Source: G963556115 sp963666605 | GTDB taxonomy: Bacteria; Planctomycetota; SZUA-567 | Assembly (NCBI GenBank): GCA_965140405.1 | Contig: OZ223208.1 | Location: forward strand, 868,001-932,000 | Reading direction: 5' to 3' | DNA length: 64,000 nt | Shown here: positions 1 through 10,258 of the stretch, one piece after another | Numbering within the stretch: the first letter of the stretch is position 1 | Layout: every line of letters starts with the position of its first letter | Translations under genes and position numbers: made by a program | Notes under the pieces: model-generated | Databases searched by the model: none | What the model was told of the DNA's origin: nothing | The model's input: the letters and a program-made list of their open reading frames with translations, nothing else

Positions 1-1606
1 AATATTTATCCCTATATCTATTGTGCGCCCTATCTGCTTCTTCCTGCTTCTCAACTGGACGAAGTCTCGGATCCTGCACAGAAAGAGCCGAAACAATAGT
101 CAGCATCTTATCCAGGCATCCATAATCTACAGCTGTTAGTAGCATCTTACCAAAACGTGGCTCGATAGGCAGACGGGCTATCCGCTTACCCTCCTGCGTA
201 ATATCACCCTTCTCAGTAGTAGCCCCAATCTCCTCAAGCTCAGAATATCCAGCTCTGACAAGATTGAGTGGAGGAGGTTCAATAAACGGAAAATCCTCAA
301 CCTTCCCAAGACGGAGCAGGTTCATCTGGAGAATCACACCCGCCAGCGACGACCTCTTAATCTCCGGATCGGTAAACGCCTCACGCCCTGCAAAGTCTTC
401 CTCACTATATAGACGTAGACATATACCCGGTCCAATACGCCCACAACGCCCAGCACGCTGAGACGCACTAGCCTGTGATATCGGTTCAGACTGCAAACTC
501 TCAACACCACTCCTACTATTAAATCTCTTTATACGAGCGTGACCAGCATCTATCACATACCTGATACGTGGCACTGTCACCGAGGTCTCCGCAACATTGG
601 TGGAGACAATTATCCTCTTCTTAGCTGCCGGAGCGAATACCCTCTGCTGTTCAGCTGGAGTAAGTCGACCATAAAGAGGCAGCACTTCCACACCAGCGAG
701 TCGGCGTCGCTCAAGATGATTTACCGTCTCCCGAATTTCCTGCTCACCACTGAGAAAGACCAAGGTATCCCCTGCTCCAAATTCACGTATCAACGCTTCA
801 TACGCTCTGCCAATCTGGACAGATAGCAGAGTGTTCTCGTTCTCAATCGGCTGATAAATTATATCTACCGGATGCGTCCTACCCTCAACAATCAGACTCT
901 CAGCACCACCAAAGTACTCAGCAAACCTCTCAACCTCAAGCGTCGCCGAACTCACAATCACCTTCAAATCTGGTCTTCTAGGTAGCAGGCGTTTAAGGTA
1001 TCCAAGTATAAAGTCAATATTCAAAGACCTCTCATGCGCTTCATCAATAATAAGAGTGTCGTACGCCAACAGATCAGGATCAGCCCTAGTCTCAGCAAGT
1101 AGTATCCCATCAGTCATAAACTTGACAAAGCTCTCACGCTTCACCCGCTCATCAAACCGCACCTGATACCCAACCGCCTCACCAAGCTTCGATCCAAGTT
1201 CATCCGCCACACGCCCACCAACACTTATAGCTGCCACACGCCTAGGCTGAGTACACCCGATAAGTCCATTAATCCCCCGCCCAAGCTCCAGACAAATCTT
1301 CGGTAACTGCGTAGTCTTACCCGACCCAGTCTCACCAGCGATTATTACGACTTGGTTATTACTAATTGCCTCTTTGATAATATCTTTAGATTCAACTATC
1401 GGCAGATCATCAGGGTATACAATCTCCGGTACATTGTCTTTACGCCACTTGAGAAACTCTTTTGACTCCGCAATCTTCTTCTCAAAGTCAAAGCTACTCT
1501 TCCCCCGCCGTTTACGCCCAAGCTGATGCACAATACGCGCCGCATCCACCCCGAAGCAGGAGCGAGCTTCATCTTGCAGTTTTCTCTTATCTATATTATT
1601 AGCCAT
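1..1606 (-). CDS. hrpA: ATP-dependent RNA helicase HrpA (partial, 3' end beyond the window)
   Basis: DEAH-box RNA helicase expected to remodel RNA or ribonucleoproteins in the cytoplasm. I translated this strand by hand from ATG at 1606; about 535 codons stay open to the left edge, so the C-terminal half is missing. In order I see a Walker A GETGSGKTTQLP (about residues 85-96), the CTQPRR motif, the DEAH box in IIDEAHERS (about 187), the SSATL motif, the STNVAETSVT motif and QRAGRCGR (about 380). This is the complete SF2 DEAH core plus the start of the HA2-type region. The N-terminus is basic. No clear partner gene is adjacent. Family assignment is secure. The closely related HrpB is less likely because the motif spellings and the short N-terminal extension before Walker A fit HrpA better. 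Confidence 0.93.
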   Translation of the reverse strand, partial: MANNIDKRKLQDEARSCFGVDAARIVHQLGRKRRGKSSFDFEKKIAESKEFLKWRKDNVPEIVYPDDLPIVESKDIIKEAISNNQVVIIAGETGSGKTTQLPKICLELGRGINGLIGCTQPRRVAAISVGGRVADELGSKLGEAVGYQVRFDERVKRESFVKFMTDGILLAETRADPDLLAYDTLIIDEAHERSLNIDFILGYLKRLLPRRPDLKVIVSSATLEVERFAEYFGGAESLIVEGRTHPVDIIYQPIENENTLLSVQIGRAYEALIREFGAGDTLVFLSGEQEIRETVNHLERRRLAGVEVLPLYGRLTPAEQQRVFAPAAKKRIIVSTNVAETSVTVPRIRYVIDAGHARIKRFNSRSGVESLQSEPISQASASQRAGRCGRIGPGICLRLYSEEDFAGREAFTDPEIKRSSLAGVILQMNLLRLGKVEDFPFIEPPPLNLVRAGYSELEEIGATTEKGDITQEGKRIARLPIEPRFGKMLLTAVDYGCLDKMLTIVSALSVQDPRLRPVEKQEEADRAHNRYRDKY

Positions 1607-2246
1607 TTATTTCCCAAACGAATTGCAAACTACAACTCAACATCAAGTCAAAAATCAAACTAAACGGAACCTAGGCTCCTACGCTACAATCAGAACCCTA
1701 TGATAAAGCAACACAGGAAAATTACACAAGTAATTTTCACACTATCTCAACGGAAATCACAATTGCGCAGGTGCACAATTTTTCCCTAGATACAGGTAGT
1801 CCTGAACTGGTGAAGAACTACCTGTGAGCTCTTCTTTTTACGCAAAAAGCTAGTCGCGTTATTATGAGCTAGCGAAGAATAAAGCGAGTTTAACCATAAA
1901 CACCCAGACTACACGCTATCTCTATGCAAAACCACTCACCGACCCCACAAATCAACCCAACCAAATACCAAACCCAACCCAAAACTCTATCTAAACATTA
2001 TAAACACTCGCAAGCCAAAGTCCAGTAGCCAACTTTAACTGGAAATATTACCTCAAACTTATCCGCCATTCCCAATTTTTCTTACCTACACCGACCAAAA
2101 GTAGTCTGCAAAGCACCCAAAACTATCTCTTATATTCACCTCTAAATTATTCTATAATAATTCTAGCAATATTCTGTGAAATCCGGTACGATCAAGCAGA
2201 CTTGTATCAGACAACATCAACATCTATACTAGGATTGAGGATCATA
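1607..2246. other. Intergenic region between hrpA and the TPR gene
   Basis: No convincing gene. It holds the divergent 5' regions of hrpA and the TPR gene. There is an inverted repeat ACAGGTAGT/ACTACCTGT (1792-1800 and 1817-1825, 16-nt loop) followed by a short T-run, and a strikingly G-poor, C-rich stretch at about 1926-2000. No promoter is certain. Confidence 0.5.
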
Positions 2247-4136
2247 ATGTGTGATAAAGATAAACCAGCAACTGAGGAAGAAAAGAAAGATGCGTGCATA
2301 GGCTGTAAGTACTGTGTCAGTAAATGGTCAAAGATCTTTCACGCCATTCAATATATAGGCACAGGTTTTCTTTTTAGTTTCATTGCCCTATACTTACTAC
2401 AAGCTTATGCCCCAAAAATACTCAATATTGAAACCGTTACAGTCAATAAAGGTAGCAGTCTTCCAACTTTACTTAATTCATACCAAGCAATCATAACATC
2501 ATATTATAATACAATATGCGTATTCTTTGGGATTTTTGCACTACTAAGTATAAGTTCATTTATGTTAAATAAATACGGTGCTGAAAAAGTTGACAAAGAG
2601 TATGAAAAAGCCAGGACTATTACTGAGAACTATAAAGAACAGCTTGATAAGCAAATTAGTAATTTCGAAATCAAAATTTCTGATGCCCTTCAAGAAATAA
2701 AAGATGATGCAGAACGGGAACGTAGAATCAGTCAGACGCTTTCAGACGCCTATAATGAATATTCTAAAAAGACACCTGAGGGTTATAATTCAGCTATTAG
2801 TATTTCTGATTCGATAATTAGTCAATACGGCAACATCCCATCGGCATACTTCCTTAAAGGAAATGCCCAATATAATAAACGAAATTATGAAGAGTCAATT
2901 AAATGCTACGACAAAGCTATTAAAATCAATCCTGAAGACAACAAAGCATACACTAACAAAGGAAGTGCTCTAAATGCACTCAACAAACACGAAGAAGCAA
3001 TTGAATGCTACGACAAAGCTATTAAAATCAATCCTGAAGACAACAAAGCATACACTAACAAAGGAAGTGCTCTAAATGCACTCAACAAACACGAAGAAGC
3101 AATTGAATGCTACGACAAAGCTATTAAAATTAATCCTGAAGACGACAAAGCATACTTTAACAAAGGAAACGCTCTAAATGCACTCAACAAACACGAAGAA
3201 GCAATTGAATGCTACGACAAAGCTATTGAAATTAATCCTGAAGACGACAAAGCATACTTTAACAAAGGAAACGCTCTAAATGCACTCAACAAACACGGAA
3301 AAGCAATTGAATGCTACGACAAAGCTATTGAAATCAATCCTGAAGACGACACCGCATACTTTAACAAAGGAAACGCTCTAAATGCACTCAACAAACACGA
3401 AAAAGCAATTGAATGCTACGACAAAGCTATTAAAATTAATCCTGAAGACGACAAAGCATACTTTAACAAAGGAAACGCTCTAAATGCACTCAACAAACAC
3501 GAAAAAGCAATTGAATGCTACGACAAAGCTATTGAAATCAATCCTGAAGACAACAAAGCATACACTAACAAAGGAAACTCTCTAAATGCACTCAACAAAC
3601 ACGAAAAAGCAATTGAATGCTACGACAAAGCTATTGAAATCAATCCTGAAGACGACACCGCATACTTTAACAAAGGAAACGCTCTAAATGCACTCAACAA
3701 ACACGAAAAAGCAATTGAATGCTACGACAAAGCTATTGAAATTAATCCTGAAGACGACACCGCATACTTTAACAAAGGAAACTCTCTAAATGCACTCAAC
3801 AAACACGAAAAAGCAATTGAATGCTACGACAAAGCTATTGAAATTAATCCAAGTATTCAAATAGACTACAATATGACATGCCTATACTCACTATGGCATA
3901 CATCAAAAACAGATATTAAAAATAAGCCTATCAATTGCTTAGAAAAGTGTAAAGAGCACCTAATTTTAGCGATGCAATCAGGAGAACTCAGTAAATTAGG
4001 AATTTCTCACATTAAAAACGATCACGACCTGGAAAACGTAAAAGATTTAAACTGGTTCAACGATATCATGCGAGAAACATTCGGAAAAGATGAATGGGAC
4101 AATTACAAAGAAGAACCAAACAAAAAAACTGAGTAA
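2247..4136 (+). CDS. Membrane-anchored TPR-repeat protein
   Basis: 629-residue protein of unknown exact role; TPR arrays usually mediate protein-protein contacts. An upstream TTG at 2202 keeps the frame open, but ATG 2247 has GAGG six bases upstream and is preferred. The N-terminus has a Cys cluster (CIGCKYC, about residues 13-19). Two hydrophobic segments follow (about 30-55 and 85-105), then a charged probable coiled coil (about 110-165). Next come one divergent TPR and nine 34-residue TPRs that are almost identical, with consensus core YxNKGxALNALNKHEEA followed by ECYDKAI. The final 90 residues are charged and not repeated. The repeat region is probably cytoplasmic, tethered by the membrane hairpin. 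It is a single gene with no operon partner. The repeats are nearly identical at DNA level too, so repeat number may vary between strains. Confidence 0.85.
   Translation: MCDKDKPATEEEKKDACIGCKYCVSKWSKIFHAIQYIGTGFLFSFIALYLLQAYAPKILNIETVTVNKGSSLPTLLNSYQAIITSYYNTICVFFGIFALLSISSFMLNKYGAEKVDKEYEKARTITENYKEQLDKQISNFEIKISDALQEIKDDAERERRISQTLSDAYNEYSKKTPEGYNSAISISDSIISQYGNIPSAYFLKGNAQYNKRNYEESIKCYDKAIKINPEDNKAYTNKGSALNALNKHEEAIECYDKAIKINPEDNKAYTNKGSALNALNKHEEAIECYDKAIKINPEDDKAYFNKGNALNALNKHEEAIECYDKAIEINPEDDKAYFNKGNALNALNKHGKAIECYDKAIEINPEDDTAYFNKGNALNALNKHEKAIECYDKAIKINPEDDKAYFNKGNALNALNKHEKAIECYDKAIEINPEDNKAYTNKGNSLNALNKHEKAIECYDKAIEINPEDDTAYFNKGNALNALNKHEKAIECYDKAIEINPEDDTAYFNKGNSLNALNKHEKAIECYDKAIEINPSIQIDYNMTCLYSLWHTSKTDIKNKPINCLEKCKEHLILAMQSGELSKLGISHIKNDHDLENVKDLNWFNDIMRETFGKDEWDNYKEEPNKKTE
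2916..3833 (+). repeat. Nine tandem 102-bp coding repeats (TPR units)
   Basis: Nine back-to-back units of exactly 102 bp (34 codons) fill this interval. Most differences are single codons: aaa/gaa for K/E, gac/aac for D/N, a KAYF/TAYF/KAYT switch, and GSAL/GNAL/GNSL. Long blocks between the variable codons are identical, which points to recent expansion or gene conversion. Confidence 0.95.
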
Positions 4137-4506
4137 TAGGCAACGGTGACTTCTATTCAAATTTGACTCACACTAAAATTATCAAACATGCATCACGCCA
4201 AACAATATCCAACAACGTATCGGCTCCGCCGATAAGAACCGCGCTACCGTTAATACTCTAACCACCGCATCCGCCACTCGCGATGATAAAATTCTTCCTC
4301 ATTTTCTACGCACAATCGTCGACCTATCTTTGAAAAAGATAGACAAAACGTCCATAACACCTAGCTCTTCGCCAGCTCAAACCTCACAGCATCTAAGGAC
4401 AAATGGACAGCGTACAGAAGCACCCTAATCGCTGGATAAAATTTTACATATTAGTTAGTACCCGACAGTAGCACTGTCAGCAGGCATGATTATACTGCAA
4501 CGCCAG
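4137..4506. other. Intergenic region between convergent TPR gene and sensor kinase
   Basis: No gene recognised. It contains a short perfect hairpin TATCGGC-TCC-GCCGATA (4218-4234) and a second one GACAGT-AGC-ACTGTC (4464-4478). Neither is followed by a clear T-tract on either strand. The stretch 4210-4400 looks more GC-rich than its surroundings and could be a decayed gene, but I could not identify it. Confidence 0.4.
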
Positions 4507-7500
4507 CTAGTCGCTAGCCATTACATTTTGGACTTCCTGAGTGAGAATGGCAACTCTATATGGTTTCTTTATAAAACTTCTCAAACCTAAAGCCTTCATA
4601 TCTTCAACATCAGCATCCTTAGTAAACCCAGAAGCAAGTATTACCTTCACATCCGGTTTGATCGCCCTTATTTCATTAAAAGCATCCATTCCATTCATAA
4701 CAGGCATTATCATATCAAGCAATACAATATCTATCTCATCACTCTTTTCCCTAAAGATTGAAACCGCCTCCTGCCCATTACTAGCAGTCAAAACATTATA
4801 TCCATGCTCATTAAGAATCGCTTTGGCTGTAAACCTCATCACATCTTCATCATCAACAACTAGTACACATCCACTCCCATTTATACTCTGCTCTGAAGAG
4901 GAAGTTTGCACAGCCTCAAGGTCCTCCCTCACAGGGAGTAAAATCCGAAAACTCGCACCCTTACCTGCTTCACTATAGACACTAATCGCTCCATTATGCT
5001 GCTGAATTGTACCATAAGCAGCAGATAAGCCCAATCCCGTACCCTGCCCCTGCTCCTTAGTAGTAAAGAAAGGTTCAAAAATCTTACTGATCGTCGCCGC
5101 ATCAATACCAACACCATTATCTAAAAACTCAATCTCAATAAATCTCCCAGGTTTCAACTTAAACGCGCTAGAGTCACAATACGCTTTATCAAGTTCAACA
5201 ATTGATGTACTAACTCTCAACTCTCCACCATTAGGCATCGCATGTGATGCATTTACTCCAAGATTCATAAACGCACTTTGAAGGAGTGATGGGTCCCCAA
5301 TAATTTCGCACCTCTCCTCACTAAAGCTTTCAACTATAATAATCCTCTTATCAAATGTCCTCCTCAGTAGAGCTATTGCGTCGTGTAGACAATGCTGAAT
5401 ATCTATTACTATTGAAACTGACGGCTGCTTACGTGAAAATGCCAAAAGTTGATTTGTCAGTTCACCAGCCCTCTCAGCTGCAGAAAGGATTACGTTATTC
5501 AACTCTATCGCGTCAGGATTTCCAGCGATATGCCTAACCAACAACTCAGAACTACCTATAATGCCACAGAGCATGTTATTAAAATCATGCGCCACTCCCC
5601 CAGCAAGCTGTCCAATAGCTTGCATCTTTTCAGCCTGCCTAAGCTTCGCTTGGGTATTCTTGAGTGCAGTAATATCTCTAACGATAGAACACCTTGTATT
5701 CTTACCATTATAAATATAATTGCGTGCTTGCACCTCAATAAAGACTTCATGACCATCCTTATGAATACCAGGAACTTCATAAATGCCTTCAAAACCATTA
5801 GCAACTTTCTCACGTACTATTTTCTCATTTTCCTTTGAGAACATTATATCAAAGGAATACTTATTAATAAGCTCATCATGACTGTATCCAAATATGTCAC
5901 AAAAACCCTTATTTATTTCAAGTAATACTCCATCTTGATGAATAACGACCCCTTCGGTATTCAGATCTGAAAGCAACCTATAACGCTCTTCGCTTTTTTT
6001 CAGCTTTTCAGTTATTCCAATATACCTACTTATATCCTGTATGGTTCCTAGTAATTTATCTGCGTTCTTCTCTTCCTCTGTTCCAGCGCGACACTGAATA
6101 CTAACATGCGTTGCTTTACTACTCCCATCTTTTAAACAGAATTCTCCTGAAAAAGGCACCCCACTTTTGCGTAACACTTCATATTGACGCAGAAAATTAT
6201 CCCGCTCATCATCATGAATCTGCTGGCAAAAAAGCTCGAGAGTCGGAGTGGTACTAGACTTATCAATCCCAAAGATACCAAAAACCTCAGCTGACCAAAA
6301 CATTTCATCACAATCAATGAGATTTTCCCAATGCCCCAAAAGAGCAAGTTTCTCTGCCTCCTCAAGTCTCGTAGAACTGACAACCAACTCAACTGTTCTC
6401 TTTGCCACCTGCACCTTTAGCTGCCAATTCCAAGCTATAAAGATAGCAATCAAGATGACAACTGGTATGAAGTAATATAGTAACTTTATATAATCAAACC
6501 TTGCCTCTACAGTTAGTGGAATCCACCTCCTATAAATATCATTTTTTTCATTCAATGGTATCTCATTTATTGCCTTCTGAACAATTGAACGAAGAATAGG
6601 CCAGTCTTTTCGTACTCCCACCCCCAAGTCATAGCTATACTCTGTATCCCCAACAACTTTTATTGCATTGTTACCCATTTTTGATAATTCATATCCGACT
6701 GCAATAAAGTTCCCAACAAAGATATCAGCATCACCTTTAATAATTTTCTTTATACCACTCGCAATGTCTGGGACAAGCACAAGCTCTATTTCAGGATGAT
6801 CCTTTCTTAAAAAATCCTCCGTTGCATATCCTTGAACTACCGATACTTTCATCCCTTTCAACTCACCCAAACTCCCGATATATCCCGCTCCAGCTCCTGC
6901 AAACATTTTTATAGGGGATATCAAATAGCTCTCCGTAAAGTCAAGAAACGCTCCACGCTCCTGCGTGTACGTTACAGCAGTGATCATATCGATCTCACCC
7001 GTTTTTGCTTTTTCTATAATCTGTTGCCAACTACTATCTCTATCTATTTCAAATTTTACCCCAAGATACGACTCGATAGTTCTCAAATAGTCGATTGAAA
7101 GCCCTGAAAAGGTTCCTTCCGAACTCCTAGATTCAATAGGAGCCCAAAATGGATCACTACCAACTCGGATCACCGGATGCGAAGCAAGCCAGCTCCTCTC
7201 CTTATGAGTAAGATCCATGGTAAGAAGCCTATATCTTGGAGAAGCTTGTTTCAGCAACCACTTTTCCTGTAAATCCCGAATATCCTCAAATGTAAAGGCC
7301 GCTAATGCCTTTGTAAGAATATTATAAAATACTTGCCAATCCTTTTTAACCAATAAACTTTGTGACATCCCCTTATTCGTAACTTGGACCAACTCAATAT
7401 TTTTTATAGAATTCCTATCAAGGTAGTAACTAATTGAACCAGCAAGATCATAAATTGCATCAACCTCTCCATTTAATAAAAGATTTATCAATTCGTATGA

Positions 7501-8082
7501 AGTATTCCCATAAACAAACTCACAAGGCTTTAAAATATCCAAGCTTGGGTTAGACTCATTCCAACCCTTCATTATTGCTACTCTTTTACCATGAACACCC
7601 GACATCCCTTCAAGGGAAATTTCACTATCAATTTTTGAAAACAAACCATATGGCATAAAGACAATATCACGTGTTTTATAGTAGTCATTTTCATATTCAG
7701 GAAAATCTATCGTATCAAATGAGGAAATAAAGGGTCTATCCTTATTCTTTATACTTTCAACAATTTCAGAGTATTCTACAATCTCATATTTAAAATCAAC
7801 ACCCAGCATTGATTCAATACGCGAACATATATCGGCAAGTATACCAACAAGCTCACCATTCGCACTTACAAATGAGTATGGGTAATCAACATAAGTCACT
7901 AATAATGGGATTGTTTTATGCTCTTTGAGCCATGCCTCTTCCTCGTGACTCAGTTCAAGAGTTTTATCGGCACATGTCGCAGGTACAGGAAATACCAGAT
8001 AGAATGCAAAGGCTAAAGCTAGCACACATACAAATGACTTTGTAAAATTCCTAGCTACTTGTCTATACATAAAACACCACAT
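4507..8082 (-). CDS. BvgS/EvgS-like hybrid sensor histidine kinase with two periplasmic binding domains
   Basis: 1191-residue inner-membrane hybrid kinase. ATG 8082 is chosen because GGTGGAG lies six bases upstream; an in-frame ATG exists at 8109. Order: signal peptide or first membrane segment (about 1-38); two tandem SBP_bac_3 (Venus-flytrap) domains in the periplasm (about 45-285 and 295-530); one TM helix (about 537-557); two PAS domains (about 580-690 and 705-820); HisKA with the H-box GGVAHDFNN (His about 832); HATPase with DNGVGID and GTGLGLS; and a C-terminal receiver (about 1071-1191) with acceptor Asp in VLLDMIMP (about 1123) and the KKPY motif. The ligand of the flytrap domains is unknown; amino acids or small organic ions are typical. 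No separate response regulator gene is adjacent, so the output pathway is unclear. Confidence 0.92.
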   Translation of the reverse strand: MWCFMYRQVARNFTKSFVCVLALAFAFYLVFPVPATCADKTLELSHEEEAWLKEHKTIPLLVTYVDYPYSFVSANGELVGILADICSRIESMLGVDFKYEIVEYSEIVESIKNKDRPFISSFDTIDFPEYENDYYKTRDIVFMPYGLFSKIDSEISLEGMSGVHGKRVAIMKGWNESNPSLDILKPCEFVYGNTSYELINLLLNGEVDAIYDLAGSISYYLDRNSIKNIELVQVTNKGMSQSLLVKKDWQVFYNILTKALAAFTFEDIRDLQEKWLLKQASPRYRLLTMDLTHKERSWLASHPVIRVGSDPFWAPIESRSSEGTFSGLSIDYLRTIESYLGVKFEIDRDSSWQQIIEKAKTGEIDMITAVTYTQERGAFLDFTESYLISPIKMFAGAGAGYIGSLGELKGMKVSVVQGYATEDFLRKDHPEIELVLVPDIASGIKKIIKGDADIFVGNFIAVGYELSKMGNNAIKVVGDTEYSYDLGVGVRKDWPILRSIVQKAINEIPLNEKNDIYRRWIPLTVEARFDYIKLLYYFIPVVILIAIFIAWNWQLKVQVAKRTVELVVSSTRLEEAEKLALLGHWENLIDCDEMFWSAEVFGIFGIDKSSTTPTLELFCQQIHDDERDNFLRQYEVLRKSGVPFSGEFCLKDGSSKATHVSIQCRAGTEEEKNADKLLGTIQDISRYIGITEKLKKSEERYRLLSDLNTEGVVIHQDGVLLEINKGFCDIFGYSHDELINKYSFDIMFSKENEKIVREKVANGFEGIYEVPGIHKDGHEVFIEVQARNYIYNGKNTRCSIVRDITALKNTQAKLRQAEKMQAIGQLAGGVAHDFNNMLCGIIGSSELLVRHIAGNPDAIELNNVILSAAERAGELTNQLLAFSRKQPSVSIVIDIQHCLHDAIALLRRTFDKRIIIVESFSEERCEIIGDPSLLQSAFMNLGVNASHAMPNGGELRVSTSIVELDKAYCDSSAFKLKPGRFIEIEFLDNGVGIDAATISKIFEPFFTTKEQGQGTGLGLSAAYGTIQQHNGAISVYSEAGKGASFRILLPVREDLEAVQTSSSEQSINGSGCVLVVDDEDVMRFTAKAILNEHGYNVLTASNGQEAVSIFREKSDEIDIVLLDMIMPVMNGMDAFNEIRAIKPDVKVILASGFTKDADVEDMKALGLRSFIKKPYRVAILTQEVQNVMASD

Positions 8083-8703
8083 TATATACTCCACCTTACC
8101 AATAAGCATGCAACCTTAAAAAAATATGCTAAATACCACCAATTTATAATACTCCATAGGCATTATAAATCATCACTATATTTTTTACTATTTAAAAATA
8201 AAAGAACTACTTAGAAACAAAGATCAAAAACTTTTAACTAGTATAAAAACAAGTAAAATACATATGTAGCATTAGAACTTCCCAATAAATTACCTTAAAA
8301 AGCCAAGCGTTGCTTTATTTTATGATTTACTTACTAAGAAAATATCAAAACTATATACAGGTATACCTGATATAGAAACGCTCACTTTCACCTTTAATTT
8401 TATTACCAACGCAAATCCCCCTATATTTCTTGCAAATAATCTTTTTTTATAAAAAAGAAAGATTTCACTAATGTCTGATAATTAAAACCCGTAAATACAG
8501 TCATGGGGCGAGTAGATCTTTGCACAAAAGCATAGATTTATTCGTAAAACGCAGCAAAACGATCAACTTACGATCAGAAGTAAAGTATGAAGTTGAAGTA
8601 ACATTTTTATAGTAATTGGGGTTACTATAAAAGAAATGTAAATAATGAAATATTGTTATTCTGTAAGTTATTATTGGATCTAGCACCCATGGGAGGGTCT
8701 ATT
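8083..8703. other. Divergent intergenic region with a leader hairpin
   Basis: AT-rich region between divergent genes. It holds a perfect hairpin TTTTATAGTAA-ttgggg-TTACTATAAAA at 8605-8632, about 70 nt before the downstream ATG, which may be a leader structure or a protein-binding dyad. No ORF with a plausible ribosome binding site was seen. Confidence 0.45.
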
Positions 8704-10059
8704 ATGTTCAGTGGAATTAATCAAAGCGGTATGTTCTCAAATGCAAGTTTTTCTAATTATTATGATCGCCTAGCAAAGACGGGCAGAACGAACAGCCCAG
8801 CTAGCGCACAAGCAACTGAGGAAACTCAGGAGCTTTCAGCACGTGATGCTTTCGTCAAGGCTCTAAAAGAAAGGGGAATGAGCGACGAGAAAATCGCCGG
8901 ACTACCAGAGAGCTTCTGGAAGAAAGCAGAGAAAAAAGCTGAAAACAACAAGAATTTTAATTTTGGTGATGACAAAGAGCTAAGCAAACTTGCTGACTTC
9001 CTCGCTAAAAAAGCTGACGTCGTAAAGAGCAGCACAACTGACGAAGCAACAACAGGTGACAGCGCAAATATCTCTCAAGAAGCAAAAGATGCCGCAGCTG
9101 CCGCAACTGCAGAAGAAGAAGCAGAAGAGAGCGATATCGTTACAGTTGATACAGAAGAAGAGACTGACACAGAAGGAACAGGCTCAACTGGATTCGCAAG
9201 TATCTTCGAAGAATTCCAAGATAAACTCAACAAAGTACTTCTTGAAGGTTTAGGTCTAGGAAATCTTTCAGAAATGGCTGCAAACTCTTCATTCATGTCA
9301 TACTCAGCTAGTTTTGAGATCAGTTATCAGTCAATGGTAGCGGTCGCAGGTGAAAACGGCATGACAATGCAGGAAACCAGCTTCTCCATGAAGGGCACAT
9401 TCGAGTTCATGAGCATGGGACAAATGAATCGTCCATGGACTGTTGAAGAAGCTATAAAAGCATTCCAACTACACTCTGGCAAGGATGAAGGCACAGATGA
9501 AGTTGATGCGAATGATCCATTTGCCGCACTAAAGGATTACTTCTCACCAGAGAAGACTGCCAACAGAATACTAGACTTCTCTCTAGGGTTCTTCGGCAAC
9601 AGTAGTGCCTTCAAAGAAGGTGGCGACACAGAGGAGTCAAGAGGAAGCTTTGCCGAAATGATCGGTGCTGCTATCCAAAAAGGTTTCGACCAAGCTCTTG
9701 GCACTCTAGGTGCTCTTCCTAAAGAGACTTCAGATGAGGTTGACGATACACATAAACGTGTATTTGACGGACTAGACAACTTTGTAAAGACTGGTTCTAA
9801 AGACGGCAAAGAAGCACAACCATACTCTAGTTTCCAAGCTTACAGTAGCGTGTTCGAGATGAACTATTCATCAACAACAACGTACTTCAGCGCAGATGAA
9901 ACAGCTGACGCACTAGAAGGTCTCTACAACAAGTACTTCAACAAAGGCTACGGCAATGCTGCACAGACACAGATACCAACAGAGCAAAGCCCAGAGGTAG
10001 CAGATGAACAAGAGCAAGATGAAGAAGTAAATGTTTCACCAATTGACATCTCTGCTTAA
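8704..10059 (+). CDS. Acidic DUF5610-like protein of unknown function
   Basis: 451 residues, no signal peptide and no TM segment. ATG 8704 has GGGAGGG six bases upstream; the upstream in-frame TTG (8653) is unlikely. The first half is low-complexity and very acidic, with runs such as EEEAEESD and a Lys/Ala-rich patch (about residues 60-110). The C-terminal part (about 315-375) has the pattern SFAEMIGAAIQKGFDQALG...DDTHKRVFDGLDNF, which I recognise as similar to DUF5610; this is from memory and only moderately sure. A short motif, SF-x-x-YS-x-x-FE-x-x-Y, occurs twice (about 205 and 395). It is convergent with an EF-hand gene, and the two N-termini have a similar Ser/Asn-rich, signal-less style. 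It ends at a strong terminator, so it is monocistronic. Role unknown; a surface or non-classically exported protein is possible. Confidence 0.7.
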   Translation: MFSGINQSGMFSNASFSNYYDRLAKTGRTNSPASAQATEETQELSARDAFVKALKERGMSDEKIAGLPESFWKKAEKKAENNKNFNFGDDKELSKLADFLAKKADVVKSSTTDEATTGDSANISQEAKDAAAAATAEEEAEESDIVTVDTEEETDTEGTGSTGFASIFEEFQDKLNKVLLEGLGLGNLSEMAANSSFMSYSASFEISYQSMVAVAGENGMTMQETSFSMKGTFEFMSMGQMNRPWTVEEAIKAFQLHSGKDEGTDEVDANDPFAALKDYFSPEKTANRILDFSLGFFGNSSAFKEGGDTEESRGSFAEMIGAAIQKGFDQALGTLGALPKETSDEVDDTHKRVFDGLDNFVKTGSKDGKEAQPYSSFQAYSSVFEMNYSSTTTYFSADETADALEGLYNKYFNKGYGNAAQTQIPTEQSPEVADEQEQDEEVNVSPIDISA

Positions 10060-10136
10060 TTATAAATCTTGTATCATGTAGTACCCGACGTGTTGTAAGG
10101 TATGCAATGTACTGAGCAAGACGTCCCCTCCCGAGT

Positions 10137-10174
10137 CAGACTACTCTCCCCCAGGAGTAGTCTGCCATTTTTTT
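10137..10174 (+). terminator. Rho-independent terminator of the DUF5610-like gene
   Basis: Perfect 10-bp stem CAGACTACTC/GAGTAGTCTG with an 8-nt loop, followed by CCATTTTTTT, about 80 nt after the stop codon. Confidence 0.9.
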
Positions 10175-10258
10175 ATAGCAACCCTACATATTTATTAACA
10201 ACGCAAATCACCAGACCTCCTACGACAACTACAACAGAGTATACTTCTTGATAAATAA

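Noticed and set aside
264..826. Two plus-strand open frames near the left edge
   Set aside because: Both are antisense to the hrpA gene, which is unambiguous on the minus strand.
2916..3833. CRISPR-like regular repeats
   Set aside because: The 102-bp periodic units are contiguous, in frame and encode TPR motifs; there are no spacers.
4218..4234. Terminator hairpin after the TPR gene
   Set aside because: The stem is short and not followed by a T-tract on either strand; kept only as a note in the intergenic entry.
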